A DNA stretch of 64,000 bases from positions 6,315,934-6,379,933 of the forward strand of contig NC_074711.1 in NCBI RefSeq assembly GCF_947242115.1, given 5' to 3'. The stretch comes from Biomphalaria glabrata (Eukaryota > Mollusca > Gastropoda > Planorbidae). Position numbers and translations under genes: made by a program. Below are positions 49,201 to 60,412 of the stretch, piece after piece. The notes under the pieces were generated by a model. It was not told where the DNA came from. It saw only the letters and a program-made list of their open reading frames with translations, and did no database searches. Position 1 is the stretch's first letter, and every line of letters begins with the position of its first letter.

Positions 49201-50698
49201 AGAACAGCACTTACAAAGCTCAACAACAACAGCAAAAAAACTGTTATTCAATGGATACCAGCTCACATACAACTAGCAGGAAATGAGAAGGCTGACACAC
49301 TCGCCAAGAGTGGGAGAACAAACTCACAAGTAAACTCTGCACTCTATCCAGAAGAAATGAAGAAATTAATTGTAGATAAAATAAATGAGAAATGGACGAG
49401 CTCCCATCCAAATCACAAGAAAGATGATGCTTACTATAAGCTATCCCGACAAGACCAACGTCTAATCTTTCGACTCAGGACCGGACACAACAGAATGCGA
49501 CAACACATGTTCCGGAAGCTCAAAATTGGAACCAGTGAAATCTGCCCATGTGGAGTATCACCAGAAAATGCTTACCACGTCCTCCAAAACTGCTCTCTCT
49601 ACCAAGAGGCCCGTATAAGACATTGGCCCCAAATCACCCCAATAGAAAGAAAACTATTTGGAGAGCTCCCTGATTTGGAAACCACTGCGCAGTTCATCTC
49701 ATGTATTGGTCTAGTCATATGAACACTCCAACATAACAATGAGAATGATGAAGAAGATGAAGAAGATCCTTTTTTACTTTTGTTATATGAATGTCCTGTA
49801 TCATAAGCTTCAAATTATATAATCTTGTTTGTGCAACTTATTTAGTTGTCATAGTAGCATTTCAGCAAATTGTTTTTATTCTTTTTACTATATACACTTA
49901 CAAAGGCCTTATTATTATTATAAAAAGTAAAGTTACCCTTTCAGACCTTGCGATCTATGAGGGCAGATGATGTAAAGGTCACCCGTTTCTGTGGCCCACG
50001 GTTAACGAGGGTGTCATATGGCCAGCATAACGACCAACCACCTTTACTTTTCCCCAACTAATGGTTAATATGCATGACTAAATGCATGACGCGTAGGACG
50101 TAATCATCTTCTTTTTTGAAGTAACGTCTGTATTATATAAGATAAGATAATGTTAGGTACCCATTAGAGCTGGGTAGACTTAGAGGCTCCCAAATATCCC
50201 AAAGTTAAAAATCCCAGTCTTCACCAGGATTCGAACGCGGGTCCTCGGTTCAGAAGCAAAGCGCTTTACCGCTCAGCCACAGCACCTCCAAATTATTATT
50301 TATTATATACACATTCTATATTTTATAGATTATAGTAATTATAGGCTATAAACTAGACAGTCATATACAAATATTTGACATAACAAAGATTAAGAAAGAC
50401 AAGTGTCACAAGAGTAACTTATAATGTAGAGTCTAGTATATCTAAACTATCTAGAATAATCTAGATCTATTATAGTTAACTATAGTATCTATAATATACT
50501 TATATTAATAGACATGGATTCTTTTTCTAGTAGTATAGTAGAATCTTAACTGCAGTATTCAGATATAGATCTATATTTATATATATATAGATCTAGTATA
50601 GATCTAGAATATCTGTTTCAAGTGTTTTCAGCTTACAATTATACTTACATGTATAGTAAAATTACACAAATAACCAGCAGAATGAACCAAACTGGCAT
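46289..50698 (-). CDS. Cytochrome P450, clan 3 (CYP3A-like), two exons
   Basis: Exon 1 (50698-50649) encodes MPVWFILLVICVILLY, a membrane anchor, and ends AT before donor gtaagt. Exon 2 (47759-46289) starts after acceptor caacag and restores the codon (AT|A, Ile), then YGNSPYRLWKKLG. The product is about 506 residues, normal for a microsomal P450. Exon 2 has IQGPE hinge, I-helix AGYETTSS, K-helix ETLRMYPP, FDPDRF, haem loop PFGIGPRLCIG and a lysine-rich end (KAKKIN) before TAA. The frame is also open for 176 bases into the intron, so the longer apparent N-terminus up to 47935 is not real. An in-frame ATG lies 12 codons before the chosen start, but the chosen start aligns with the 54.4-kb paralogue. 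The intron (47760-50648) carries a plus-strand I-clade LINE, an (ATT)n retroposon and a SINE split by a LINE. Confidence 0.92.
47919..47995 (+). mobile_element. Retroposon 3' end with (ATT)n-like tail
   Basis: tttggtgtaatgcacaaatt, cttatggataataaag, then att-rich tail; same 3' end as at 11857 and 54845. Lies in the P450 intron, about 160 bp from exon 2. Confidence 0.7.
48205..49770 (+). mobile_element. I-clade LINE (Nimbus-like), 5'-truncated, with RNase H
   Basis: An intact frame ending with TGA-type stop at 49722 encodes about 490 residues of ORF2 C-terminus. It starts with the RT thumb (PTYLGVTYDPRLTW, SYVRPVLEYGATAWG). An RNase H domain follows with acidic residues in YTDGSS, HRAERKAL, LTDAKT and GNEKADTLAK (about residues 259, 299, 326 and 377 of the frame from 48166), then a CPCG...H...C zinc tail. 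RNase H after RT marks the I clade, and Nimbus of Biomphalaria is the known snail example. The first about 25 codons of the frame look like intron DNA, so the insertion starts near 48205-48245. A gatgaagaagatgaagaag tail follows at about 49750-49768. The frame is undamaged, so the insertion is recent. It lies antisense in a P450 intron. Confidence 0.9.
49927..50289 (-). mobile_element. tRNA-derived SINE (second family), split by a LINE tail
   Basis: On minus it begins ggaggtgctgtggctgagcg with tRNA-like A-box and B-box (gttcgaatcctggtg). The body includes ccagctctaatgggtacc and gatcgcaaggtctgaaa, ending in actttactttt. A 5'-truncated LINE 3' end (about 50064-50147) interrupts it with a taatg duplication. 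The 3' part of a second copy lies at 55117-55279. Confidence 0.88.
50061..50150 (+). mobile_element. LINE 3' end inserted into the SINE
   Basis: gttaatatgcatgactaaat, gcatgacgcgtaggacgtaa, then tail ataagataagata, identical in layout to the 6251 LINE 3' end. Flanked by taatg at 50059-50063 and 50148-50152. Confidence 0.9.
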
Positions 50699-50734
50699 GC
50701 TAGCACAACATAATGCATACGATGTGTCTACCAT

Positions 50735-51150
50735 GTTTAAATTATTGTTTATGTTTTGTTTATAGATTCTAGATCTATTCTAATCAAACCTCTACGCCTA
50801 CGGATCTAGTCTACTATGTGACTGTCTATGGCAGACCACTATAATAGATGTAGAATTCGAAATGACCCGACGTCACGCTGATCTACAGGATTATCTAGAC
50901 TAGATCTAGAAAGAGATGTAGACTAGTGTAGATTCTACAATATTCTAGTCTAGAATCTAGATCATTTATAGGCATACACAGATCAGCAGAATCTTGACAT
51001 TTACATTGCGCTATGACCTGTTTTACGTAAAGCTATGTTTTTAAGCAGTTCTCTAACGTTGCGGTACTGTCGACTCCAGTCATTTGGAACAGAGATGAAC
51101 CGTACCGTGGATAGTGGAATAGTCATTATATTGTCATATTCTATCTATTT

Positions 51151-51182
<32 letters not shown>

Positions 51183-52180
51183 CCCACCTACGTACCTATT
51201 GTATTAACCTATCTAATCTTATCTATCTATCCACCTACCTACCTATTCTATTAACCTATGTAATCTTATTTATCTATCGATGCACGACACACACACACAC
51301 ACGTAAATTACAAAGCGAAGCTGGCTTTTATGTTCAAAGCTGTAGACAAAATGCATAACCTTTTGCATTCAATCGATTTTCATATATAGGGCTTAATAAT
51401 ATATGACTTTATGGTGTGGATTTGTTAAATGTCAAGTTTAATGTGTAGTAAATATAGATTTAAATGTCTTAAAATATGTTTTCCATACTCTGGATACACC
51501 ACAAGCTTTTAAGATTTAAATCATGAAATACGCTAACTCTAACAGGCATTAATTAAGTAGGCCTATGAAACCCTTCAGGATAGAAGACTTAAAAGTAAAG
51601 TAGCAATTATACATAAAACACTTGAAAAATAAAAAAAACCCCCACTAATTTGACTGCCTTTATCTTAGAGCTGACTACAAACGCAACAGAATAATAAGTT
51701 CACTTGTTTGAAGGTAATTTAATATCATTACGTTTAGCAAAAGAAATGCTGTCAAGATTATTTCATATTTAAGCAAAAAAGACTCTTATGTATTTCGACT
51801 TTAGTCTATAGGCCTATCTTTGTCGCCTTGGTATTAGTGTTTCTTATGGCGTTAAGCCTGTTTATTCATAAATGCTGTCATCATAAGGTTAGCGAATCTC
51901 TTGTGCTTGTGAGAAAACACTTTTTTGGCACAGGATTTCAGCAAAAGTTGCTTTTAATCTTATATACTTACTCTCTGCTCAATATTTTTCTATTCTTTTG
52001 CATTTTGATTCCAATCAACGCATTGCTACAATGTTCAATATAATAATTTTGATTTATGAAGGATTCGTAGCGGGGCCAACTCGAGATCATGCGACAATTC
52101 CATCAAACCAAAAAGAATTCTTATGAATAGACATGTCATCTATAGGACAACGTCGTTGTTGGTTACTTTATAGATTTATC
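50735..52180. other. Intergenic; degenerate (ATCT)n and LINE scrap
   Basis: Between the divergent P450 genes. (atct)n-type DNA lies at about 51140-51270. A 60-bp LINE coding scrap (cccttcaggatagaagactt) lies at 51568-51630. No gene. Confidence 0.5.
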
Positions 52181-52188
52181 CGAATATG

Positions 52189-52340
52189 CTGCCTGGTCGT
52201 GCGGTTTGCGCGCTGGACTGTCGTTCGGATTTATCGACGGTCGAGGGTTCAAACCCTGCCCGCTCCCATCCCCCGTCGTCCTGCGGGAGGTTTGGACTAG
52301 GAAGTAAACTATCTTCAACTCTGAAGGAACATCCGAATTA
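52189..52340 (+). mobile_element. tRNA-derived SINE, best copy
   Basis: gctgcctggtcgtgcggttt (A-box region), gagggttcaaaccctgcc (canonical B-box, about 52243-52259), then cccgtcgtcctgcgggaggt and a unique tail. Other copies are at 7025, 15545, 33797 (minus) and 61643. It mimics a tRNA promoter but cannot fold as a complete tRNA. Confidence 0.85.
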
Positions 52341-52574
52341 TGTAAAACAATATACTCACACTAACGTCATTCTCTATGAGAAATAAAAGCATTACGTACG
52401 TTTCTTGTTTATCGTCTAGTATAGAAGAACTATATACATGTATAGGGTATTTACGACAATGCTGTAGATTAGTTTTAGACTAAAGTGTATAAGATGTGCT
52501 TTTTTTTTTTTTTTTTTTTAAATCACGAGTCTCAAAGTATTGCTATTAAAGAGAATATTTAAAAATTTGAAAAT

Positions 52575-52676
52575 TTACTGGCATTCATGCGGCCATTTTG
52601 GTGGCCCTACCGGCCCAATGGGGTACCGGCCCACCGGGCATTTGCCCGAATGCCCATATAGCCAGTCCGCCCCTGG
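52575..52676. mobile_element. hAT-like element end (cggactgg family)
   Basis: catgcggccattttggtggc, accgggcatttgcccgaa and agccagtccgcccctg match the right end of 62445-62900. Left portion absent. Confidence 0.65.
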
Positions 52677-52850
52677 TAGGCTACCAGTAAAAAGAAGAGG
52701 CAGACAGAGAAAGCGATGGGAAGACAACATAAAAGAATGGACGGGCCTGTCATTGATAGAGATCAATGGCAAAAGACAGAGAGGAATGGAGAAAGACGGT
52801 CAAAATACCATGTGTGGTGCCCCAATGGTTTAACAGACTTTAAAAATAGG
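52677..52850 (+). mobile_element. LINE ORF2 C-terminal remnant
   Basis: GRQRKRWEDNIKEWTGLSL, then GAPMV before a stop. The RKRWEDNI...EWTGLSL segment is typical of animal LINE ORF2 ends. Decayed after codon about 30. Confidence 0.7.
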
Positions 52851-52997
52851 CGTAGGTTGAAGAAATGACCAGGCTAAACAAACTGGACAATATCAATTTC
52901 ATCTCCTGCTAAGAGCAATCTTCAGTCTTTCAACTAAGTACAGGACACATACCTTTACATTTTCACTTTAGCAAAATAAACTCTTCACAGCCTATAT

Positions 52998-53155
52998 AAA
53001 ACTATTATACCGAGACAGAAGACCTGAATACTTACTTTCGACGTCGTAAACTGTGGGCAGTTTAGACCAATAGCTCATTGTCACGTCACAGATACGTCGT
53101 CACGTCGTAGGTTAGTGTTCAGGTCTTCTGTAACCATTGGTCTTGATCATACCCT
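52998..53155. mobile_element. Fold-back MITE copy
   Basis: Palindromic arms gaagacctgaatactt and agtgttcaggtcttctg. Inside them are tcgtaaactgtgggcagttt and cgtcacgtcgta words. Same family as 60954-61108 and 8655-8740. Confidence 0.7.
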
Positions 53156-53686
53156 GTTTGAACGCCCGAATTGATTGTGAAAGCTGAACTGATTTGGTCA
53201 TATTGTAAGACGTGACTCACTGTCAAAAGTCATTCTTCAAGGTAGCGGTACAGTGGCGGGAGCACGGGAAAAATGGTCGTCTGAAGAAAAGCTGGCTGGA
53301 TTACGTAAAATAATGAACTGGCCTCTCTCTTGATATCCTGCTAAGAACAGATGTTGACCGGGAAAAGTGGTCTGATTTAGTTACGGTACGCGAACTGTCA
53401 CAGCACCTTAACGACGAATGTCAAGGGACAGCGACAGAGGGGTGGTGAGGAGGGGGCAAGGGGGCACGAGGCCCCTGGCGCCACCTGCAGAGAGGTGCCA
53501 AAAAATAAAATTATTGTAGATATTTTAGTTGATAATACATTCTAAGATTATTTGTAATGTATTATTATTAATTACTATTTTATTCATAAGCCTATATTTC
53601 TATGTGATGTTCATGGAAACTGGGTGTCGGGGCGCCAATAATGTAACTTGCCCCGGGCGCATGTTTTGCTCACTACGCCTCTGGAC
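53156..53686. other. Intergenic; possible MITE at about 53438-53683
   Basis: cagaggggtggtgagga at the left and actacgcctctg at the right could be ends of a further MITE with gccccgggcgc inside; no target duplication seen. Confidence 0.4.
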
Positions 53687-53970
53687 CAGTGGCGTAGCAA
53701 GGTACTGGTGGGCCCGTGTTCAAGAATATGTTGATGGACCCCCCCCCCCAATAAGACAAATTTAGTGTGTAGCGAATAAATCGAGTAGTCTGTATATTGA
53801 CCAAAAAGACATTCAAATGGAGTAGTTTCATTCGGCTCATGTGGGTCCTCAATCGGTCACGAGCCCAAACGCAATGAAATCCACACTTGCCATGGATGAT
53901 AAGTCACAGGCTAAAAGGTCGTAGGCCCGGGTTCATTGAACCCCTTCGCACCATGGATGCTACGCCACTG
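53687..53970. mobile_element. hAT MITE with perfect 8-bp target duplication
   Basis: Ends cagtggcgtagcaagg and ggatgctacgccactg, inverted. ctctggac flanks both sides (53679-53686 and 53971-53978). 284 bp, with a C run and no coding frame. Confidence 0.9.
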
Positions 53971-54379
53971 CTCTGGACAGATGATGACGATGACTCCTAA
54001 ATATCTATTACAGATATCTCTAATCTTTCTAACAAGCATTGCAGATATTTCCCTTTTTCCATGTTTACCCAAATACATAATGTAAATATCTACTTAAAAA
54101 ACTATTACAGACATCTCTCTATTTATTGTAATCTGAAATAGGCCAAGCAAGAAAAGAGCAAATAATTACACAATTTTACACCACAGGCACCCACCGCACA
54201 TTGTATTGGTACAAGACATAATTAAAGGTCAATCATGCGTATAGAACATTTAGTGACTTTTACATAGACGCACGAGGCAGTGTGTTTACACTTGACACAC
54301 TAATGCCTCCTTCACTGTGCAAGGTTTACGTACACATTGTGTCAACATGATCTGCTAAATTCTCCAGTTGCAGGACAAA

Positions 54380-57300
54380 ATGGATATCCCGATATGGTTG
54401 ATTCTAGCGCTACTGTGCATTATTCTACTCTACATGTAAGTAGTACAATAATAGGTCTAAATAATTTACATTCATTTACGCTCATGCGAAGTAAACTTTT
54501 TCCGTAGAGATATATTCTGCTGCGACACTATCACAACTAGAAGCATTCGTAAGAATTATTGATTACAGAAGCACCGAGAATGTATGCACATTTAGGGGAA
54601 AAAATAGGTCACAGGGTTGATACCTAAGTAGGTTACAGGGCCTTAGAGTTTCATTTATTTAACAATTTACTATCACAAAGAAGATATAAAACTCCAATCA
54701 CAACAACAAATAGACACAAAAACTCTTTTGTTCCTTTTGGCAATGAAATCGTTAAACAATATATAACTGTTGTAAATTTCACATGTAATGTTCAAGAATA
54801 CATTTTGTGTGCTATTGTAGGCCTACAAGTGTTTGCTCTAATCATGTATTGTTTTTTGTAATGACCAATTGTAAAACACATTTTCTCACGGATAATAAGG
54901 ATTATTATTATTTATATTATTACTATCACTTTGAATTAGCATGAAAGACTGGTAAACAAAGTCAAAGACCTCAAAGCTGCATACTATTTATTATTTACTA
55001 TCAACACAAGCCCCAGAGATCTATTTTATTTATGTAGCTGTATGTTTAATCCATCTACAACTGTTTTAAAGATACGCGTATCTTTCTTCGTTCACGTGGA
55101 CTGAAGCCACGCAACTCTAATGGGTACCTGACTTTAGTTGGGGAAAGTAAAGGCGGCCTTGTTGCGCTGGCCTCATGACACAATGCTAGTTGACAGTTGG
55201 CCAAAGAAACAGATGACTCTAACGTCATCTGTCCCATAGATCGCAAGGTCTGAAAGGGGAACTTTACTTTTTTTTTTTTTACTTCGTACACGTGAATTAA
55301 AAAAAAAAGAAGAGCAGTACAGTTACGCACAAACTACGGCCCGCGGGCGGTATTCGACCCCTTGAGGCGGTGTTATCCGGTCCATAGAAACGTATACTCA
55401 TAGCGCATAATGAAGTTGAAGAGTCTCAACACCTTTGAGTTACACTTTTTTTTATTGGCGATGAGACGGCCCGTGCATGGGTGTCTGAAATTTATAAGCC
55501 CCCCCCCCCCCATCAAGGCCCGAAATAGGTTGGGCAACACAATTTAGTGTAGCATATTTTAAAAAGTTAGTATAAAATTTGTGATAAGTATAGCGCTCCT
55601 CTAGATTCTAGTTATTATAAACAGGCATTTTTTTTTTACTTTTGTCTTACTGCAAACTATTTTTTAAACTTCAAACTATTTTTTAAACTGCAAACCATTT
55701 TTTAAATCAAACTATTTTTTAAACTGCAAACTATTTTTTAAACTGCAAACCATTTTTTAAACTTCAAACTATTTTTGAAACTGCAAACTATTTTAGAAAC
55801 TGCAAACCATGTTTTAAACTTCAAACTATTTTTAAAACTGCAAACCATTTTTTAAACTGCAAACCATTTTTTAAACTTCAAACTATTTTTGAAACTGCAA
55901 ACTATTTTTGAAACTGCAAACCATGTTTTAAACTTCAAACTATTTTTAAAACTGCAAACCGTTTTTTAAACTGCAAACCATTTTTTAAACTTCAAACTAT
56001 TTTTGAAACTGCAAACTATTTTTGAAACTGCAAACCATGTTTTAAACTTCAAACTATTTTTAAAACTGCAAACCATTTTTTAAAATGCAAACCATTTTTT
56101 AAACTGCAAACTATTTCTAAAAATGCAAACTATTTTTTAAACTGCAAACCATTTTTCATACTGCAAACCATACTTTAAACTGCAAACCATTTTTTAAACT
56201 TCAAACTATTTTTTTTAAACTTCAAACTATCTTTTAAACTGCAAACCATTTTTTAAACTTCAAACTATTTTTCAAACTGCAAACCATTTTTTAAACTGCA
56301 AACCATTTTTATAATTGCAAACCATTCTTTTTAAATTGCACGCAATCCATTTTGAAATTTATGACACTAGTAGATACAACAAAACATTTTTGGGTGTAGG
56401 CCTATCTCAAGCTCATTGTTTAATACGATAATTTTGTAAACTACTTTTACGAGTTCTTGCATCAGGGTCTTCACGTTACAAAGCTCCCTTTTTGTTTTTT
56501 AAACTCCCAAAGAAGTTTTTAAACAACAATTGCTTTGAAAAAAAAATGACATCGTCCCAAAAGAAATCCTCCCACCTCATTTTCGGTCAGTCTACGCCAG
56601 TCTATATCACAGGCGAATCGGAGGGGGGGGGCGGAAGGGGCGATCTTCCCCCCCCTCCCCCACACGGTCGACCCCGAGCGAATTTTCATTCATAATTCAC
56701 AAAATTTGTTTTCAAATATTTTTTTTCTTAAGAATATATACTTATCATTTAAATTTTAACCGACTTTTACAGTATGTCTCCCCCTAACCCCCCCCTTCCT
56801 TTACACACTCTGGTCTATGTAATGTTCTTTAAGTTCGGTAATATTTTAAACATAAACGCCCGATTGCTGTCTGAGGAAATACTAAACATTTAATGGTATG
56901 CCACTCCTTGAAACACGCTAGTTACAAAATAGACTCGCATTCATGCCATTGGCTTTCAGTACAAACCTTTTGACAAACAAGCGATACCCTCTCCTCTCTG
57001 GACTATACCATAAGACAGAAACTTTGGATATAAAGAAAAGTGGGTCAATCAATGATTTATAGTATTAAGATTTGTGAGAAGTCTGAAAGAATCCGGGTCA
57101 GATTTCTGAAATGGTTAACAAAGCATGTTTGAATGATGTGAAAAAAAAAATTAGAAAAAAACAAACAGAAACAGTACAAAATACGTAAAAACTAGAATGC
57201 TCTTCATCTTTGATGCCATGTCATGCCCTAGATAAGATAAGATAAGATCATTTTTATTAGTCCAATCCAATGGAAATTCAGTTTGACTACAATTGAACAC

Positions 57301-60210
57301 CTCAACGTAACTACTGTAACATTAACAATATAGATGCAATTACGAACAACATTCACACATGAAACACATACACACTCACAACCAGCGCTTTATGAATCAG
57401 ACTTCTGAGGACTTCTCGATGGCGACCGATGACCCTGTAACCTTCTGACCGAAACTGGGATAAAGGAGTTTTTAAATCTTTGTGTTTTAGGCATAATGGA
57501 AAGGAGACGACCACTTCGTTCAGATCTGATGTGGTTTAATGGGTGCAGGTTGTCTTTAAATATCGCGTTTTTTTGGAAAGGCATCTTTTATGAAAAAGTT
57601 CTTCAAGAGATGGTAGCTGTACTTGAGTGATATACGATGCTTTTTAAATGTGTCTATTTAGTCTATGTCTTTGTGCCAGTGAAGTATTACCATACCAGCA
57701 GGTGATGGCAAAGTTAATTAGACTGTTGATGGTTACTGTATAGAAAAGTTTAATTATTGTTTTTAAATTTTCTTAGCTTTCTAAGATAGAAGAGTCGTTG
57801 ATGAATTTTGGTGTAAGGGCACCGGAAAGTGAGCGCCCTCTATTCTGTCATGAGACAAAACCTCTGCCTTTTAGGAATATAGGCCACTCACCACCCACCT
57901 CTCTTCAGTCATCCTCTTTACATTACTATTTGACTCTGTGATGTCCATCTTCTAGAAGTCATAGTCAGCTCTCTCTCTCTCTCTCGTCAGTCTACCCCAT
58001 CTTCTGTTCTTGCTTTCATCATCAACAAAACACTTTTCTGTATTGCAAGTTATCTAGTGCGAAGAATCCCCACCAATAGGCCTAATCTAAAATCTTGCCA
58101 TATCATCAGTGGCGTAGCTAGGAATTGACCATCATTTGGGGGCCTGAGGGGCTTGAACTCTTTGGGGGCCCCTGCATTTTTGCGTAGTATTCAATATTTA
58201 ATGTAAAAAAAACACCACTTTCGAACACTCTTTTGGGGGACCCCTCAAGCGGAGGGATTTTAAATTCTGCCCCTCCCCAACCCTAGCTACGCCACTGCAT
58301 AACATCTTGTCAGATCATAATATCTTAGCATTTAGCCTTTATTTTTGCCGAGCTTAAACCGTGCCAGCAAATTTTAATGAAAACAAATTTTAGTTATATT
58401 TCAGACTCATGTATTAAATTACTATATATAATCTAACTAGATCTAGTTGTTACAGCTTTCTATTCCATCTAGCACTAGCTCTATAGAAACTTAAACATTT
58501 GTTATTCACCAAGTCTAGGTGTCCCTGGGTTCAGTTGTAATTTTAAAACACTAAATAACTCGGTCAAGATGAACACACAAGTTAACTACTCTTGATAGCA
58601 TATATCACACACTGGCCTCTGACTTTGTGAAAACTAACACACTTCCGGTCATTCGCTCAGACTGACATATACAAGTAAAAAATACATTATACACACATTT
58701 ATCCGTCACACCATCAATAAATCTAAATGTATTTTTTAACTTCTCCAGATATAGCCAACACCCTTACAAGCTTTGGAAAGCTTTACAAGTCAAAGGTCCA
58801 GAGCCCAAAATATTCTTTGGAAATATTCATGAAATTTTTGGTCCTTGTGGAGGAAAAGAGACATTCGCGAAATGGCAGTCCCGTTTCGGACGAGTCTATG
58901 GCATATACTATTTCAGAGAGCCTGCATTAGTTGTCACGGAACCGGACTGGATCAAACAAGTTTTCATTAAAGACTACAACAATTTCCGTGATCGCATGGC
59001 TTTTGAAAACAACATTCTTCTCAATCCAGAACTCAACACCGCGCTCTTCTTCGCCAGAGGAGATGACTGGAAAAGAGTTCGGGCCATCATGAGTCCGTCT
59101 TTCAGCATTGCCAAAATCAAGGGGATGAGCGAGACAGTTAATAGATGCGCCAAGCGACTGGGGGAACACTTGCTGAAGTTTGCCGAAGACGGAGTTCCCT
59201 GGCAAGCAAAAAGGATGCTGGGGGCTTACGCCATCGACGTTATAACGTCGTCGGGATTCAGTATTGATGTCGATTCAATTAGCAACCCAGATGAACCGTT
59301 CAGTAGCCACGGAAGAAGTCTGTTTGTTTTCAAAGAGTCTTTCAAAATTATAACATTTCTGGCCTCAGCTTTTCCCGTGGTGATGTCCCCTATTTCGAAG
59401 ATGCTTCGGATATGGACGTTTCGGAACGATGACATGGAGTTCTTTGAAAAAAGCATCAAACTTCTGATGCGCCAAAGAAAAACCGACAAGAACGATATTT
59501 ACGACATACTGCAGAACCTAATGGAAGCTGAGAGCGAAGAGTCTCCAGAAGGATGCAAGTCGAAACTGACATCAGACGAAATTGTGGCCCAAGGCATAAT
59601 GATGTTTATCGCTGGTTATGAAACAGCTTCCAGCACATTGCAGTTTTTGTTGTATGAATTAGCTACTCGCAAAGATGTTATGAAAAAAATCACAGACGAA
59701 ATTGATGACGTCATCGGCGACCAGGAACCAACCTATGAGCTGTGTCAAAACTTGAAGTACACGGAGGCAGCCATCAATGAGACTTTGAGGATGTATCCGC
59801 CTCTGTCGGTCTTGACAAGAGAATGCTCCAAGCCCACAAAACTGTTCCACTTAAACCTGCCTTCCAAAACCGCAGTGATCATCCCAGTGTACAATTTGCA
59901 ACGAGATCCCGAATTCTGGAAAAACCCAAACGAATTTAACCCAGAACGCTTCATCGAAGGGAGTCCGTCCTACAGACCTTACAACCCATTGACATTTATG
60001 CCTTTTGGCATCGGGCCGAGGCTGTGTATCGGAATGTTGCTTGGGTTATTGGAAATGAAACTGGCGTTGGTTCACATCTTTAAAAGAGTCAGCATTACCA
60101 AGGCCACACCGGAAGTTCTCTTGTTGAATGACTTTACAATGGTGCTACAGCCATCGACACCAATAAAAGTCTATTGCACTCCACGTATAAAGAAGAAACA
60201 AGATTCATAG
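54380..60210 (+). CDS. Cytochrome P450, clan 3 (CYP3A-like), complete two-exon gene
   Basis: Exon 1 (54380-54435) encodes MDIPIWLILALLCIILLY and ends AT before gtaagt. Exon 2 (58749-60210) follows acceptor cttctccag, completing an Ile codon, then YSQHPYKLWKALQ. The product is about 505 residues. Landmarks: one N-terminal membrane helix (residues 4-19), VKGPEP hinge, C-helix WKRVRAIMSPSFS, I-helix AGYETAS (about 307-313), K-helix E363-x-x-R366, FNPERF, and haem-ligand Cys445 in PFGIGPRLCIG. Family role: ER monooxygenase using P450 reductase; substrate unknown. The 4.3-kb intron is full of SINE, MITE, satellite and LINE DNA. The gene is divergent from the 46.3-kb gene: the two anchor exons lie about 3.7 kb apart on opposite strands, so the space between probably holds both promoters. 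GC at third positions is higher than in the minus-strand copies. Both splice sites and all key residues are intact. Confidence 0.95.
54845..54925 (+). mobile_element. Retroposon 3' end with (ATT)n tail
   Basis: gtaatgaccaattgtaaaac, cacggataataaggatt, att repeats; same 3' end as at 11857 and 47919. Confidence 0.65.
55117..55279 (+). mobile_element. SINE (second family), 3' part
   Basis: taatgggtacctgacttta, ttggggaaagtaaaggcgg, gatcgcaaggtctgaaaggg and actttactttt, the plus-strand form of the 49927-50289 element. tRNA head missing. Confidence 0.8.
55318..55543. mobile_element. hAT-like MITE
   Basis: Left gcacaaactacggcccgcgg, right aaggcccgaaataggttggg caacac, imperfect inverted ends. A C run lies inside the right end. 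No clear 8-bp duplication. Confidence 0.5.
55657..56335. repeat. 19-bp satellite, about 35 units
   Basis: Units aaactgcaaaccatttttt alternating with aaacttcaaactatttttg. A higher-order block of about five units (for example from 55745, 55863 and 55982) recurs. It lies in the P450 intron. Confidence 0.9.
56596..56830 (+). mobile_element. G/C-run dispersed element, plus orientation
   Basis: cacaggcgaatcgga, G run, cggaaggggcgat, C run, ggtcgacc, then attcataattcacaaaattt, in the same order as the minus-strand copy at 2700-3279. Ends not defined. Confidence 0.6.
56840..57230. other. Intron DNA, nothing identified
   Basis: Within the large intron of the 54.4-kb P450. No repeat recognised. Confidence 0.45.
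57232..57800 (-). mobile_element. LINE 3' region (L2/CR1-like), decayed
   Basis: On minus, KLFYTVTINSLINFAITCWYG precursor words (written here only in part) and later PKTQRFKNSFIPVSVRRL match the post-RT region of L2-type LINEs. The terminal tail is the (ataag)n at 57232-57250. Frame changes are present. A different family from the 6251 LINE. Confidence 0.7.
58107..58297. mobile_element. hAT MITE, complete
   Basis: cagtggcgtagctagg and ccctagctacgccactg inverted ends. Flanking octamers catatcat and cataacat match 7 of 8. 191 bp, with gggggcccc words. Degenerate relative at 17504-17691. Confidence 0.87.
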
Positions 60211-60259
60211 ATCAAATACTATATAACTTTTTCAAGAAAGTTAACTGCGTATAAATGAT

Positions 60260-60265
60260 AATAAA
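60260..60265 (+). promoter_or_regulatory. Polyadenylation signal of the 54.4-kb P450
   Basis: AATAAA about 50 bases after the stop codon, the canonical position. Confidence 0.65.
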
Positions 60266-60412
60266 CATTTAAATTTCTGAATTCAAACAGTTTGATTATG
60301 ATATATTTTTGTATCAACATTTTTGGTTGTATGTTGTTGATCTAGCTAAGACAACTTTCTAATTATAAACTTTTGAAATGTAACATTATTTAGAATGCTC
60401 AGCATGGACCAT

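Noticed and set aside
50215-50289. tRNA gene on minus
   Set aside because: A- and B-boxes are present but the sequence continues into a SINE body and lacks a proper acceptor stem.
52189-52265. tRNA gene on plus
   Set aside because: Same family found five times with a shared non-tRNA 3' segment, so it is a SINE.
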